The notes below the pieces were generated by a model, which searched no databases, had not been told where the DNA came from, and saw nothing but the letters and a program-made list of their open reading frames with translations. From contig CAMGYJ010000011.1 in NCBI GenBank assembly GCA_946122785.1, forward strand, positions 24,057,007-24,121,006: a DNA stretch of 64,000 bases, in the 5' to 3' direction. Origin of the DNA: Linum tenue (taxonomy: Eukaryota > Streptophyta > Magnoliopsida > Malpighiales > Linaceae). The number at the start of each line of letters is the position of its first letter. Within the stretch, counting starts at the first letter, position 1. Position numbers and translations under genes: made by a program. Positions 11,481 through 23,611 of the stretch are shown here, one piece after another.

Positions 11481-11786
11481 CTCCTGGGATCGTGCTCTTC
11501 ATCGTGGTACCCAACTTCCAAATTTTTATTAAAGCCTTCAATGTCGAGTTTGTTATTGGTTGCCAGCATCGATGCTTCTCCCGATGTCGCCTTGTCGCTA
11601 CCCTCACCGGGACGGTACGACGATGGGAGCGACGTGCTATTAAGGTCGGGTTGATGCTTGGTCGATGAGAGCTTTCTTGGTGGCTGGTTGAGCTGGGTCG
11701 AGGGAAGGAAGAGGGTCGGAGGATTGTGACGCGAGGCGGACTGTGGATGCTGTGATCATCGAGCGCACGATGATGTGACGGTGTGG

Positions 11787-12040
11787 TAACTTGAATGCGT
11801 GGAGGGATGCTCGATCGTCGACTGCTGTTGCTGCTTTGAGAGGAAGAAGGGATGAGACGACTGGCAAAACACTCGCGGGGACGACGCCTAAGAAGAAGTT
11901 TTTACAAATTTAACATATTTTTAGTCCTCGCCGATAGTTAGGATGAAATTTGAAATTTTTTTACCAGGGGTATGATGGTCATTTTTGCTTAGGAGAAGGA
12001 TTGGTGTAACACTTTCATAATGCTAAATGCTTAGTTGTGT
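11787..12040. repeat. Dispersed repeat, copy 2 (both parts)
   Basis: The left part (11787-11892) matches 26-150 and the right part (11921-12022) matches 7707-7795. This copy therefore holds in one piece what is split in the first region by the TA tract, the MITE and the long-TIR element. Confidence 0.5.
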
Positions 12041-12804
12041 ATTTTTTGGAAATTTTCTCCAATGCTAGTAATTATGATATCTATGTCTCTGTCAACTATT
12101 TGAAATTCTTATAGATGCATTATCCATCTATTGGGTTTTGTAGTCAAAATATTGAATGATTTTATATTTTCAATATTTTTAATTTTTTGAATCTGGCCAT
12201 CCTCTAATAGGAGGTTCACTGCTCATGTTACTTTGAATCAATAAACCTAGGGATTTCACTTGAACTAGGGAGGATAGTGTAACGACTATGAAGGATGTGA
12301 TAGTCAACATGATACTGCCATAATATTAATATATTTTAAATGCCATGCTAATTAATTCATTATGAATTGATAATAATGCATTGAGTCTCCATTTATTTAA
12401 AAAGATTTTCTATGGGGTGAATTGGACCTTTTATCACATGCAAAAACTACCTATCTAGACATGATTGTATTTTATGATTTTCCATGCTATGTCATGAAAT
12501 AAAGTGTAGGGTAAGCCAAATGTGAGGCACCTATTCATTTAAAAAAATTTAGTTTTGGAAGAGATACTAGTTGAGTTTTAGTGACAATGTTCGATGCTAG
12601 TTCCTCTCTAGTACATGTAAAATTTCCACAATTGGTAGCCAACTAGATGATGTGTTTTTAAAGGAACATATACAACTTCTGAAACCCCTTCATTTCATTG
12701 ACCCTCCATAATAATTGAGGTATAGGAGTTAAAAGAAGTGCTCTACTTAATGTAGAGATACAATAAGTAATATCGTTTAACTAATAAGAGTCAGCTATAG
12801 TAAA
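12041..12804. other. No gene seen
   Basis: AT-rich sequence with stops in all frames. No recognisable element was noticed before the CACTA-type end at 12805. Confidence 0.4.
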
Positions 12805-12850
12805 CACTACAAAAAAGACAGACAATTCTGACGGTAATTTAATGGCGACA
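12805..12850. mobile_element. Lone CACTA-type terminus
   Basis: CACTACAAAAAAGACAGAC followed by short motifs (TCTGACGGTAAT, GGCGACACTAAATG) resembles the end of CACTA elements that begin CACTACAA. I found no partner ending in TTGTAGTG within the next 2.5 kb, so it is a truncated copy or chance. Confidence 0.35.
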
Positions 12851-13710
12851 CTAAATGCGCGTAAAGAAGTCACTTTTCCGACGATAAACATGTGTCGACA
12901 TTAATACCCACCTTTTTACTGACCACATTAATATCTTGTCATTAATTGTGAGATTCTCTGTTAGTAATGACCATTTTTTAGAAGATGTAATTTTGAACAA
13001 TTATTATTTGTAAGCACTGTCTGTTTTGTGTTAGTAATATTCAATATTATTGATGAAGATGAACTCACCATCAGAAACATATCACTATTATTGATGGTGA
13101 ACAAATGCCTATTAAATTTGATTATTTGTGAAAAGATCGTATTATTGTCGGTAATACTTGTTGTCATTGTGCATTCTTGTAATATTCAATCTGAAAATAA
13201 ATAAATCAAATAGAAAGTGTGTGTATGCTGCTCTAACATCAAATCGACTTTGAAAATATCTCATCAACTGGTAGTATATTTGTGGCGAGCATATGTATCA
13301 TTGAAAACATTAATTATCATCAACCACATTAAAATGGTAGTCACAAAAGTGATGATAGTTGTGAAAATTCCATGTCTAGAGATATTAGGACCCTACAGTG
13401 GAAGTGCGTTGAATTAAGAACCAACAAAAGCGTATTTTTATGGACTTTTTTTTTGGGCAGGCTTTGCTTATGAAAGGTCAAGCTGACACAATAGACATTG
13501 CGATACAGAGAGCTTTGGTTGGAGAAATTTGAATTAACATGTATCACACGTTCAAAATATGAGAAAATACCACACGAATTGTCTACTCTAACCTGTATTC
13601 AAGAATCAGTGCATGAAATTTTAATGTGGCATTCTAGAAAATACCACATTAAATTTTAAAGAACTTTAATGAATACGGAATATAGATAAATTTAATGAAT
13701 TTGAAAATAT

Positions 13711-14318
13711 CAATGCAGTCAAAATCACGATTTAAAACTTAAAAGCTTATGTTTTTACGCTTCTAGATCACCAAAATGCTTTCGTTTCCCTATAAAATCT
13801 TTAGTGTATAAAATCGGACTACATTGCGCTTTAAAGCATAAAAGCTTACGTTTTTACGCTTCTAGTTCACCAAAACGCTTTGTTCTTCTAGTTCACTAAA
13901 TCAGTATTCTTTTCGTGAAATTAATTATAAAAAGTATATTTTAAAGGTAAATCACAAACAAAATGATACATTTGAGATTAAAAGATACATACCAGGTACT
14001 TGGATGCGTTCTGAGCTTCAATTGAGTAAATCTAATTCACCAGCTAGGCCCTTCCCAAATTCATTAGCATAGAGATAGAGGGGAATGTGACTTACTGTTA
14101 AGTTCTATGTTTATGAACTTATTGTTGATATGCTACGAGTTGCTCTACTTTAGACTTGAATTGCAGGTACTTATTAACTTATCTAGAGTATATGTCGTAC
14201 TCAATAGATTTTTAGCCATTTTACAATATGCGTAAAAAATTTGCGCTTTTACGCTTCGATTCTACGCTTTACGATTTTACCCCCGCTTCTATGTAGAATC
14301 ACGTTTTTGACTGCATTG
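13711..14318. mobile_element. Putative 608 bp TIR element
   Basis: The left end CAATGCAGTCAAAA and the reverse-complemented right end CAATGCAGTCAAAA are identical for 14 bases, with weaker similarity inside (CACGATT/CGTGATT). The flanks GAAAATAT and CAAAATAC share six central bases, a possible decayed 8 bp duplication. The inside holds repeated TTTTTACGCTTCTAG words and no gene. Confidence 0.5.
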
Positions 14319-15200
14319 CAAAATACAACAATAAATTTTAATGAATATGAAAGAAATTGTTAAATTTGAAAGACATGTTATGAATACTGAAAAAACTAGT
14401 GTTCTTATTTATTTTATTTTGCGATGCTTTTAATTTCATCGTCTTCAAGAATTGCTTTTACTTTGTAGGGTTTGGAGTGGTATAGTGGTTACTATTGGAT
14501 TTACATCTCTTCTTACTAAAACAATTTCTGGATATTGTAGCTAATCCATTTTCATTCTAACTCGTCTCCTTCCACTTTCTAATTCTTGTATGCCACAGTA
14601 CATCAAATGGTGCTTGTAGAAGATGGATAAGAGTGTTGCATACTTGCATTAGAAGATCAAGGCAACTGGGATAATGCCTAGTGAGATGCAACGCGGAAGC
14701 AATAACATAGTGGCTATTGATAGATGTTGTGGCCACCCGTGTGCGAATACACATCAACAACTTATTGCGTTGTAATTGTAGATTTTCCTTTTCACTAAGG
14801 ATTCTCCTTTATTTTTATCATTTTGGGTATGTATCTCGACAAATTATTAGATGCTCCCGATATATGCTTCCTTCTTATAATAATAATATTTTTTTCTTCT
14901 CTCTCATCAATTGTTATGTAATTATCACCATTATTCTCTTTCTCTCTTTTGTTGTATTAGAAAAATATTATTATAATAGAGAGTATACACCGGGAATACC
15001 TAATAATTTCTCATGTATTTCAATTTTCAAGTTAGAAAGTAAACATCAGTTTGGATCCTACATTTTTATTGGAAACTTGTGAAATTTATTAATCAATTAC
15101 TGATGTTATATCATCCTGTTTTTACTGATTAATCAAAAATGTCGGGGGCCTATCAAGCCAAACAATATCCTTTACTCCCAATGTGTCATTTGTTTAAGCA
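14319..15200. other. Gene-free; possibly the LINE 3' tail
   Basis: No protein is recognised. A T-rich stretch near 14888-14897 could be the reverse-strand poly(A) of the LINE whose RNase H ends at 15219, but the end was not proven by a target duplication. Confidence 0.3.
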
Positions 15201-15218
15201 TAATGTGAGTTGCACCAT

Positions 15219-15660
15219 TTACTTCCCTGTAGATATGTGACAAGCCCCATCACCTTGATGGATGAGGCTTTGCCAAATTCTTCTACATAACACACCTACT
15301 TTCGTATGATCATGACCCGGATTATGAATCTTTGAGATAAAAGTCAGACACTCACTCTCAAGTATCGGACATCCTGCATTCAGCCTTGCCAGTATCCACA
15401 ATCCGAGCTCGGAGGCAAGAGCTTCTGCTAGTTCCACACTGAACTCACCACGCATCCTCTTGCTGCTGCTAGCACGAACTCCCCATTACTACCCTCACGA
15501 CCACTCAAAGCCCAACTCCACCCTCGTTCAGCATCAATGCATCTGAGGTGACAGAGACTCTTCCTAGCTCCGGTCTTCGCCATTTCTTGATGGTCATTTC
15601 AACCGGTGTTGGCAACTCAGAGACTTGGTGGTGGCAATAATATTTCAAGAAGTATTTTTC
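15219..15660 (-). pseudogene. L1-type LINE, RNase H domain
   Basis: The frame reads ELAEALASELGLWILARL, then an acidic ESECLTFISKI stretch, which is the C-terminal RNase H pattern of plant L1 elements (AEALAL..GL..A...G....ESD). It lies on the same strand as, and downstream of, the reverse transcriptase pieces at 19.2-22.3 kb. The CACTA element at 15713-19179 separates the two, so they are one LINE split by an insertion. Several stops upstream of the open part show that it is dead. Confidence 0.7.
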
Positions 15661-16199
15661 GCTAGGAACAATGTCATTCTTAGCAAGCTTAATTCCGTTC
15701 CATTACTTCACGCACTACAACAAATCGATCTATTATGACGAGACAATTTTGTCATATTGGATTTCCATTTTGTCATATTAGGTATAATATGACAAAATAT
15801 GTTGTCACAAAGGTTTGTCATTTTATCCCCGTCAGGATAGGTCAAATGTGACAAAAGTTTAAAACAAGATTGTCACATTTGTTTTCAGTATAACTGAGGT
15901 TCTGGGTAGTCTATTGTGACAAACAGAGATGTTATGACGACATATTTTGTAATAATTTGTTTATTTTGACAAACAATTTCATCATATTACATCATTATAT
16001 TTTGACATCACATAATTGTGACGAACAAATTTTGTCATAAATACATGGTGTGACGAATATATTTTATTATTACTGCATAGTATGACAAATATATTTTGTC
16101 ATAACTGTATATCAGGACGAACTTATTTTGTCAATTGTCATAACTGCATATTGTGACCAATATGATTTATTCATCAATAAATGAATAACATATAGTTGA

Positions 16200-17744
16200 A
16201 AAAAATGAATATTCTTGTAGCATGAAACTCCGATTAAACAAATACTAGTTACACATCTAACTATTTTTGGTGTCCTAAACAAAGTAACAAACTAATCTGA
16301 GAATTCCGAATTCCTCGACAACGCTGGCATATTGTTGTCACTGCTGCTGCCGCTTATATGTTCATACAATCTGTAGAGAAAACCTACATCAAATAGAAAG
16401 GATCACTAACCCCAAAACCTATAGGTTTGCTACAGAGATACATAGAAGTACAAGATCAAGATGAAACTATTATGAGATGGGCACAAATCTACCTATTAAT
16501 ATACTAAATTAGTGGTTGAGGCATCAAACGCTAGTCCCCACAGGTAGCTACTGCAACCTTCGCACATGGCTTTAAGCAAAACAAGAGCAGCCAACCCCTG
16601 CAGCAGAAATTCCAAAAATTAGTGACTTAACCAACTCCTCTAGAAACAGAAACTGAATTTCTGCAAATTGGACTGAGAAATTGCACGAAGCATAAGCAAA
16701 CAAGAGAAATCTACAAAGTATATCAGAGGTATTATAACAAACCATTATAATCTACAAAGTATATCAGAGTTATTATAACAAACCATTCAAGTCTTTCTCC
16801 ATGGGTTGTGAAAACTGGATATTAAACTAATGAACCTAACTGTTCAAAGTATATCAGAGGTATTATAACAAACCATTATAAACCAAAAAAACTCGATCAC
16901 TCGTACATAGTTTAAACTAAATCAAATTAAAGAAGTTATCAATTCATGTGCCATCTTCTTGTCTCATATGATAAACAACCTTCTTCTCTTCATGAAGCAT
17001 TGCTATCACTCCCACCATCTTCTCATTTCCTAGCTCGTCTCCTCTCTCCAACAATGACATATACAACCCTCTGCTACAATTTCTTGGAGCTAAATTAGAA
17101 AATCATCTAGTTGATTATATGTAACTTACAGTAACCACACCAACCATTTGAAAACTCTCGATATATAAGTATAAATTTCAGTTCAAATCACCCATTCATG
17201 TGGGTTTAATCAAATATTGGAACATTGTTCCAAAAAAGAACACGAGGCCAAAAGATCAACTAACTAAACCAAACCACCCCAAAGAAAATTCAGAAGTCTA
17301 GGTCTGGGCCTAAAAAAAACTCTAAACCTCACACAATTGTATACGATCAAAAGACAATTGCCCAAAAGTCTAGAACTGTAACCATTTGCCCATCCCTTTC
17401 TAATTGAGAGACCGGTAATATCACCACCACCAAAACATTTTTGTTCCGCCAACAAAACCCCAAAACAAACAGGAAAGAACATGGAATCGATTAATTTGGA
17501 GAACCGCCTCACCCGGGTTGGCGGTTTTGGAGCCATCAGTGTTGACTTTATCAAACAAAAATCATGGCAAGAGGGAGCGTCTCAAAAGCAGTTGCGCGGA
17601 CTAGACGCTAGAGGAGCAACGACGGAGTCGGGAGGAGACGGTTCAGGGGATTGGAGCGGGGGAAAAAGAATCGAGTTTGAGCCTCATAAAGTTGGGAGCG
17701 GTGAAGCGGCGGAGAAGCATAAAGTGATTTTTGGGAGGTTATGT
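16200..17744. other. Interior of the CACTA element, no named gene
   Basis: Three similar short repeats of the form ACAAAGTATATCAGAGKTATTATAACAAACCATT lie at about 16715-16875 (each run broken by small differences). Open frames at 17264-17554 (-) and 17481-17747 (+) are unrecognised; the plus frame runs straight into the MITE. They may be captured host sequence. Confidence 0.35.
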
Positions 17745-18221
17745 TAGGAATGGCAATGGGGCAGGTCCGGGGCGGGTTTCTTGGTACCCCGACCCGCCCC
17801 GTAGCAGGTCGGGTCCAGGTCGGGTAATTTATCACGGGTCACGGGTCGGGGCAGGTCGACCCCATGGGTAAGCAATTTATATGAAAAATATTAGAAATGT
17901 TCGTTATTTTTATTATAAGACCATGGAAACAAACAATATTATGATAAATATAGTTAAATTATTGGAGAAATTGAGGTTTTCACTAATTTACATCTTTATT
18001 GCAGCTAAAATTTGATTTAGTAAAAGGAAAATCCTAAGTAATTTGACTAAAATTAAGTGTAATTTAGGCAAGAACGGTTCGAAAATGGGGCGGGTCAGGG
18101 CAGGTCGGGTCTATGAGAGTACCCATGCCCGCCCCGCCCCACCTACGGGGCGGGTCAGACCCGCCCCAAAACAGGTCAAACAGGTCGGGTAAAACGGGTC
18201 AGGTCGAAATTGCCATCCCTA
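17745..18221. mobile_element. hAT-type MITE, copy 2 (477 bp, TSD GGTTATGT)
   Basis: It has the same ends (TAGGAATGGCAAT and, from the other side, TAGGGATGGCAAT) and the same GC-rich arms with an AT-rich middle as the copy at 5278. The 8 bp GGTTATGT is repeated exactly at 17737-17744 and 18222-18229. By eye the two copies differ at roughly one base in ten. Confidence 0.95.
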
Positions 18222-18948
18222 GGTTATGTCGTGTGTAATGTGGAGCCAATTCCAACCACTGTTTTCAATTTTGGGGGTCGTTTGGTTTTGGGCCACCTAC
18301 CTTAATTAATAAAATGCAGGTTTCAAAAAAAAAAAAAAAGGGTAAATCTAACTTTTTAATCTTAAATGATTTTTTATATCACTTAAATGGTTTTATTGAA
18401 TATGTGGGATATATAATTATCAATCTCAAAATTAGTAGCAATCTGTAGATGTAAGTCATTATTTATCTGAAAAAGTTGTATATCAGCGATTTTATGATTG
18501 GTTTTTTACTGGTTAATCACCGGTTATCCGATAAATTTTAAACTTTTCGCTAATCCAGATTGCGGACCAGCCCGTTTTTGAAAATACTAGTTTTTAGCCT
18601 TTTGTTTTATTTGGAACGGAGAGTGTGACTTTGGCACTTTTGCTAGAGCGGTAATACTTAGTGGGAAGGCCAAAAAATTTGGAATTGTTGAACCAAATAT
18701 TTGACGAGCAAAAATTTAGAATAGGGGAAGAGGGGGGAATTTGCATGAGAGCCAAATTTCTACGCATGAATTTTTTAGATATAATATGACAAAAACTACT
18801 ATGACAATATATTTTGTCACTTTTGTGTCTCTAACATCCCGATATGGGATGTCTATTTTGACAAATTTAATTGTGACACGAAATATTTGTCAGATTACTC
18901 ACTTTAAATGACGAACAATTCTGACACCCAGAAATTTGTCACTACTGA

Positions 18949-20400
18949 GTCTCTTACATCCCGATATGAGACACCTATTTTGACAAAATTAATTATAGCA
19001 CAATATATTTGTCACATTATTCACTTTAACTGATGACTTATTCTGACAATAATTGTTTTTGTCACATTAGGCATACCAAATAGGACATATATTATTTTTG
19101 TCATATTACCATACCTATTGTGACAAACAAAAATGAAAAAATAAATTTTTTGAACTAATAGGCCGAATTTGTTGTAGTGACGTTTCTTTCCTTTTGTAAG
19201 AACCATAGTAACGCACTCCAGCCTTCTATCTTTCTTTCCTTTTTAGTGTTCATCACTTTTGTAAGCCATGCAAGACAGTCGCCAGTTCCTCTTGCCTCAA
19301 AGCAATCAACATAAGGAGATGCACGCCAGATTTTGGAACCCCACTACGCGCTGAATAAGTGTAGTTGCGTCTCTTTAAGGCACAAAAAAACACATTTATC
19401 GCCCCATCTTTGGCTGCGAATCTCTACATGCCCCCCTGTTGGTAGCGCATAGCGAGAAAAATGCCATAAGAATTGTTTAACCTTATGCGGGACTTTGAGA
19501 CTCCACATCTTCTTCCACATTGATGGAACACCAACAGTTGTGACCCTAGTTTCAACCTTGAAACTAGGAAGCCAACATCTGTAGCCCTCTTTCATCGAGT
19601 AGACACCATCTGTGATGTATCCCCAGATTTGGTCACCCACCTCTTCATTACCACATATGCGTATATGGCTAAAATAGGTGTCTCATACATCCCGATATGA
19701 GACACCTATGTTGACAAAATTAATTGTGGCACAATATATTTGTCACATTATTCACTTTAACTGACGACTTATTTTGACAATAATTGTTTTTGTCACATTA
19801 GGCATACCAAATAGGACATATATTATTTTTTCATATTACCATACCTATTGTGACAAACAAAAATGACAAAATAAATTTTTTGACCTAATAGGCCGAATTT
19901 GTTGTAGTGACGTTTCTTTCCTTTTGTAAGAACCATAGTAACACACTCCAGCCTTCTATCTTTCTTTCCTTTTTAGTGTTCATCACTTTTGTAAGCCATG
20001 CAAGACAGTTGCCAGTTCCTCTTGCCTCAAAGCAATCAGCATAAGGAGATGCACGCCAGATTTTGGAACCCCACTACTCGTTGAATAAGTGTAGTTGCGT
20101 CTCTTTAAGGCACAAAAAACACATTTATATCCCCATCTTTGGCTGCGAACTCTACATGGCCCCCTGTTGGTAGCGCATAGCGAGAAAAATGCCATAAGAA
20201 TTGTTTAACCTTATGCGGGACTTTGAGATTCCACATCTTCTTCAACATTGATGGATCACCAACAGCTGTGACCCTAGTTTCAACCTTGAAACTAGGAAGC
20301 CAACATCTGTAGCCCTCTTTCATCGAGTAGACACCATCTATGCTGTATCCCCAGATTTGGTCACCCACCTCTTCATTACCACGTACGCGTATATGGCTAA
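18949..20400. repeat. Tandem duplication of about 0.73 kb (two units)
   Basis: Unit 1 is about 18949-19672 and unit 2 about 19680-20400, nearly identical throughout (offset 728-731). Each unit contains the last 230 bases of the CACTA element, its ACG flank and the adjoining LINE sequence with the zf-RVT-like domain. The duplication therefore happened after the CACTA insertion. The CACTA-like end at 19909 is a copied end and not a second insertion. Confidence 0.92.
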
Positions 20401-20930
20401 TAGCTGCCACAACATCATCAAGGAAGCCAGCCTCAAGAAGTGCTCTATCCCACCTCTCATCGTCCTCTTCCACAAGATCCCTTACAATCACATCTACAAG
20501 CAGCCCCATCGGAGTTGAGGGCACGTAAAAATCATGGGTTCCCGGACCTATTGGTCACCCCATATGTGTACTGACAAACCATTATCGATTCTCCAACGGA
20601 GCCTACTACATAGAAACTCTTGACCAAAGATAAGTCTTCGCAAAATTTTCCGGGAGCTAAGAGGTTTCAATAGAACCATCCTAGCAAAATAGTTGGGGAA
20701 TCCTAAACACCATCATTGCGCACGAATATTGGGCAAGTGCTATAGACTTAATAAGAACTTCCCTCGATGTCATTGAAAGTGTTCTCTCCTTCCATCCCTT
20801 AATTTCTTTATGACCCTTTCATTAATCTAAAAAAATATCCTTCTTTGATATTCCCGCCAACGTAGCTAACCACAGGTATTTTTAAGATTTTCCACTCTTC
20901 GCATTCCTAGTATCCCACTGGATTCCATCT
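19190..20930 (-). pseudogene. L1-type LINE, RT C-part and zf-RVT region
   Basis: Translated on the minus strand, the frame at 20105-20524 contains DGVYSMKEGYRCWL and WKKMWxLKVPHKVKQFLWHF-like sequence, the zinc-binding reverse-transcriptase-associated region (zf-RVT) found between RT and RNase H in plant L1 elements. The same stretch appears again at 19344-19640 because of the tandem duplication. Frameshifts and stops are frequent. Reading continues, after the CACTA insertion, into the RNase H at 15.2-15.7 kb. Confidence 0.8.
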
Positions 20931-20932
20931 AA

Positions 20933-22350
20933 TCATGCATCCCCACTGAACGATACAACAGATTTCTCAAAACTCACCATTTGTCCAGATTCATGCTCAT
21001 AATCCTGCATGATTTTCTTCAGTTCCTGACTTTCCTGGGCATTTGCCTGGGTTAAGAAAATACTATCGTCCGTGAAGAACGGGTGAGACACAGTCAGGGA
21101 TCTCCTTGCGGTCTGGTAGCCGTGAATCCTATTTTCATATACTACCAATTCAGTATGTGCTGAAAGTCCCTCGGCGCATAACAGGAATAGATACGGAGAG
21201 AGTGGGTCCACTGATCTCTCAAGGGAGATGGCTGGCGATTGGTGCCCAATAACCGAAATCTAGTATGTGACCGACCTCACACACTTCATGATCGTACCAA
21301 CTAATTGCTCCGAAAATCCCATCCTCAACATAATTCCTTCCAAGAAATGCCATTTAAACCTATCTTAAGCCTTGGCCATATCGATTTTTGCTGCAGAAAA
21401 TCTGACTTTCATGTACCTTTGTGCTTCATTGAATCAAAACATTTGAAACCTGCCATCATATCACATTGTTAGTAATAGACATACAAGGTACAACGACGCT
21501 CTGTGCCGGAGATGTTACTTTATCCAGAACGCGCTTCAATCGATTGTCCAACACCTTTGCCACAAGTTTGTACACCGCATTACCCAAGGTGATCGGGTAG
21601 AATCCTTCGAGGAAGTTTGGAGTGTCACCTTCAGAATAAGAGTAATTAGCGTGTGGTTAAGATTTGTCGGCATCTCTCTCCCATCAATAATATCTCGGAT
21701 AACCTAGGCAATGTCCTCTCCAATAATATTCCCAAACTTCTTGAAGAACATTACCAACATTCCATCTACTCCCAGGGGATTTCGAGCTCTTATATGCTTT
21801 AAAGCTGGAACAACTTCATCCATATCCACCGGTCTAGTAAGCTCGTTATTGTCCGTCTTTGTGACAATTGATGGGACAGACTCAAACACTGGTTTTGACT
21901 GGGATATTTCACCTGCTTCAAACAAAGAAGAAAAGTAGTTAGTTAAAACCTCAAAGAGTTGCTCCTGGCCAACGAACCACATTCCCGACTCATCCTTAGT
22001 TTCTTTATTTTGTTCCTTTTCTAGTTCCCTGAAGCTTTCTGATGGTAGAATTTAGTGTTTCACTCACCCTCTCTCAAACAATCAACCCTCGAATGTTGTT
22101 TCCTGTATTGTTCTTCATTATCCTCGAGTTCATCCAACTCCGTCTCTAATTGCTTCGCCTGAGCCATGACCTCCTCCATTCTTGGAAACTATTCTAACGC
22201 CTTCATTGCTCTGATGAATTTATCTCGCTGCCTCACAAAACGTGGGAACGTGCGTAAGCTCCAGTCATCCCGCTTTCCTCGACACCCATCCAGCTTTGAT
22301 AGCGCATGCTCGCCCGTTCCACCTAACCAAGCCTCTTCAATCACTTTGGG
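20933..22350 (-). pseudogene. L1-type LINE, reverse transcriptase
   Basis: This is the non-LTR reverse transcriptase, which copies the element RNA at the target. Minus-strand fragments in order are: the linker WLGGTGEHALSKLDGC and REGE*NTKFYHQKA (about 22330-22040), RARNPLGVDGM plus MFFKKFGNIIGEDIA (about 21700-21800), and DPLSPYLFLLCAEGLS, FFTDDSIFL and SGQMVSFEKSVVSFS (20933-21211). The catalytic FADD box has become FTDD, and several stops and shifts occur, so it is inactive. The N-terminal endonuclease is not recognisable; the element appears truncated beyond about 22350. Confidence 0.85.
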
Positions 22351-22545
22351 ACAATCTTTATGTTATTTTCCAATGCGTTTCAAACTTAAAAGAGTATCCC
22401 CACTTCGGTTCCTCTTATGTGCTTTTGTTATGTATTTTGTTTTCATATTTGTGTCTTTGTTTGTATTGTTATTTGCCACTTTTGTACATCACGGTTGTTC
22501 AGGTTATGTTTTGTAGCATCGTTGTATGCAAAGAAGGGATTATGT
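22351..22545. other. Junction sequence, nothing recognised
   Basis: A T-rich stretch lies between the LINE 5' break and the orphan frame. It shows no feature I can support. Confidence 0.3.
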
Positions 22546-22920
22546 TTATGTTTCTGTTGATATATGATAAGTGGGCCCCACAACACTAGGGATTCTAGGA
22601 GCAAGCCATACGAAAGCTATCCCAAACAAAGTAAAGCAGGTCTGGTTGCTAGACGGAGCTCCGGGTATGGTTATTTGATTCCCAGAAAAACTCTTTAAGG
22701 GCTTGCAGCGAGAAAACGAACTACGCTTAGGCGAATCCGCGTATAACTTCTCTAGCAAGAGCAAACTACCAACAGATCCTTCCACTTCTGTAATAGATGT
22801 ACGAACGAAGAAAGCTTGTTTTAGCTGGTTTTTCGGGAAGGTGCGCAACCCAGAATAGTGGTGATGAATGGTTGACAGTGGATGGATACCCAGATCTATG
22901 AGGTTGCTGATTTCGGCCAA
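22546..22920 (-). CDS. Orphan 124-residue open frame, unknown
   Basis: An open frame begins MAEISNLIDLGIHPLSTIHH and contains NQLKQAFFVRTS. I do not recognise it. It is more balanced in base composition than its surroundings and lies between the dead LINE and retroelement A. It could be a piece of a retroelement 5' region or an inserted organellar fragment, but I have no direct evidence for either. No promoter or partner exon was seen. Confidence 0.25.
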   Translation of the reverse strand: MAEISNLIDLGIHPLSTIHHHYSGLRTFPKNQLKQAFFVRTSITEVEGSVGSLLLLEKLYADSPKRSSFSRCKPLKSFSGNQITIPGAPSSNQTCFTLFGIAFVWLAPRIPSVVGPTYHISTET

Positions 22921-22929
22921 TCGTGGGAA

Positions 22930-23611
22930 TCTAGAGTAGTCTTTTTCATGTCAAGTGGATCGATCGGAAGGATGAGAGGAGAAAAGATTAAAGAAAAGGC
23001 TTATTACCTCTTGATTCTGAAATCAAGAATACCCTTCGTAATCTAAGAAGAGTTACAAGACCTCAACCTCCACCAATGGCAGAACACCTGCTCAAGTACC
23101 ACTGAGGCCAAGAACAATGGAATCTTACTCTAGGCCAAGTGTGGATAGTGTCAAATCACCTATTCTTCATCCGACGTTACCCAACAATGATTATGAGATA
23201 AAGACGGGCACAATATCGATGCTTCAAAGTGCGGTTCAATTCAATGGGATGATGAGTGAAGATGCACATGTGCATGTCAAGTCATTTTATTTGTTGACGG
23301 ATGGAATCAAAGTGAATGGGTTTCCTCAAAGGATTATCCGACTAAGATTATTCCCATTTACCTTGAATGGAGCGGCAAAGAAGTGGTTGAATAATCAACA
23401 ACATCACTCAATCACCTCATGGGATGATCTATGCAATAATTTCTTTGCAAGGTACATTCCACCTTCTAAGACGGCTTTGATGAGAAGTGAGATCACTATG
23501 TTCAGTCAAGATGATGAACCATTTTTTGAAGCATGGGAAATATTTACATCTCTCCTACTCAAGTGTCCTCACCATGGCACAACCGATTGGCTACAAGTTG
23601 AAAGCTTCTAT
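22930..23611 (+). pseudogene. gag: Retroelement A (Athila/Tat-like gypsy) gag N-part
   Basis: The open frame from 23117 encodes a capsid domain of the Athila/Tat group: NNDYEIKTGTISMLQSAVQF, RIIRLRLFPFTLNGAAKKWL, SWDDLCNNFFARY and a PFFEAWEIF-type motif. The domain order matches the gag of retroelement B, which lies on the opposite strand. The frame is cut by the hAT element at 23612 and resumes at 24588. The 5' LTR and primer site of A are not visible, so the element is truncated on the left. Confidence 0.8.

Larger units (their letters stand above)
15713..19179. mobile_element. CACTA element, 3.47 kb, TSD ACG
   Basis: It starts CACTACAACAAAT and ends with the exact reverse complement ATTTGTTGTAGTG. 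The 3 bp ACG flanks both sides (15710-15712 and 19180-19182), the CACTA rule. Subterminal regions (15725-16170 and 18780-19140) are packed with short TTTGTCA/TGACAAA words in both directions, the usual subterminal repeats for transposase binding. No transposase was recognised inside, so it is non-autonomous. It interrupts the LINE and is itself interrupted by the hAT MITE at 17745. Confidence 0.93.

Noticed and set aside
14465..14500. GGAGTGGTATAGTGGTTACT resembling the start of a tRNA
   Set aside because: No matching T arm or acceptor stem follows within 90 bases.
19680..19909. Apparent second CACTA right end
   Set aside because: It is part of the 0.73 kb tandem duplication that also copies the LINE flank, so it is not a separate insertion.
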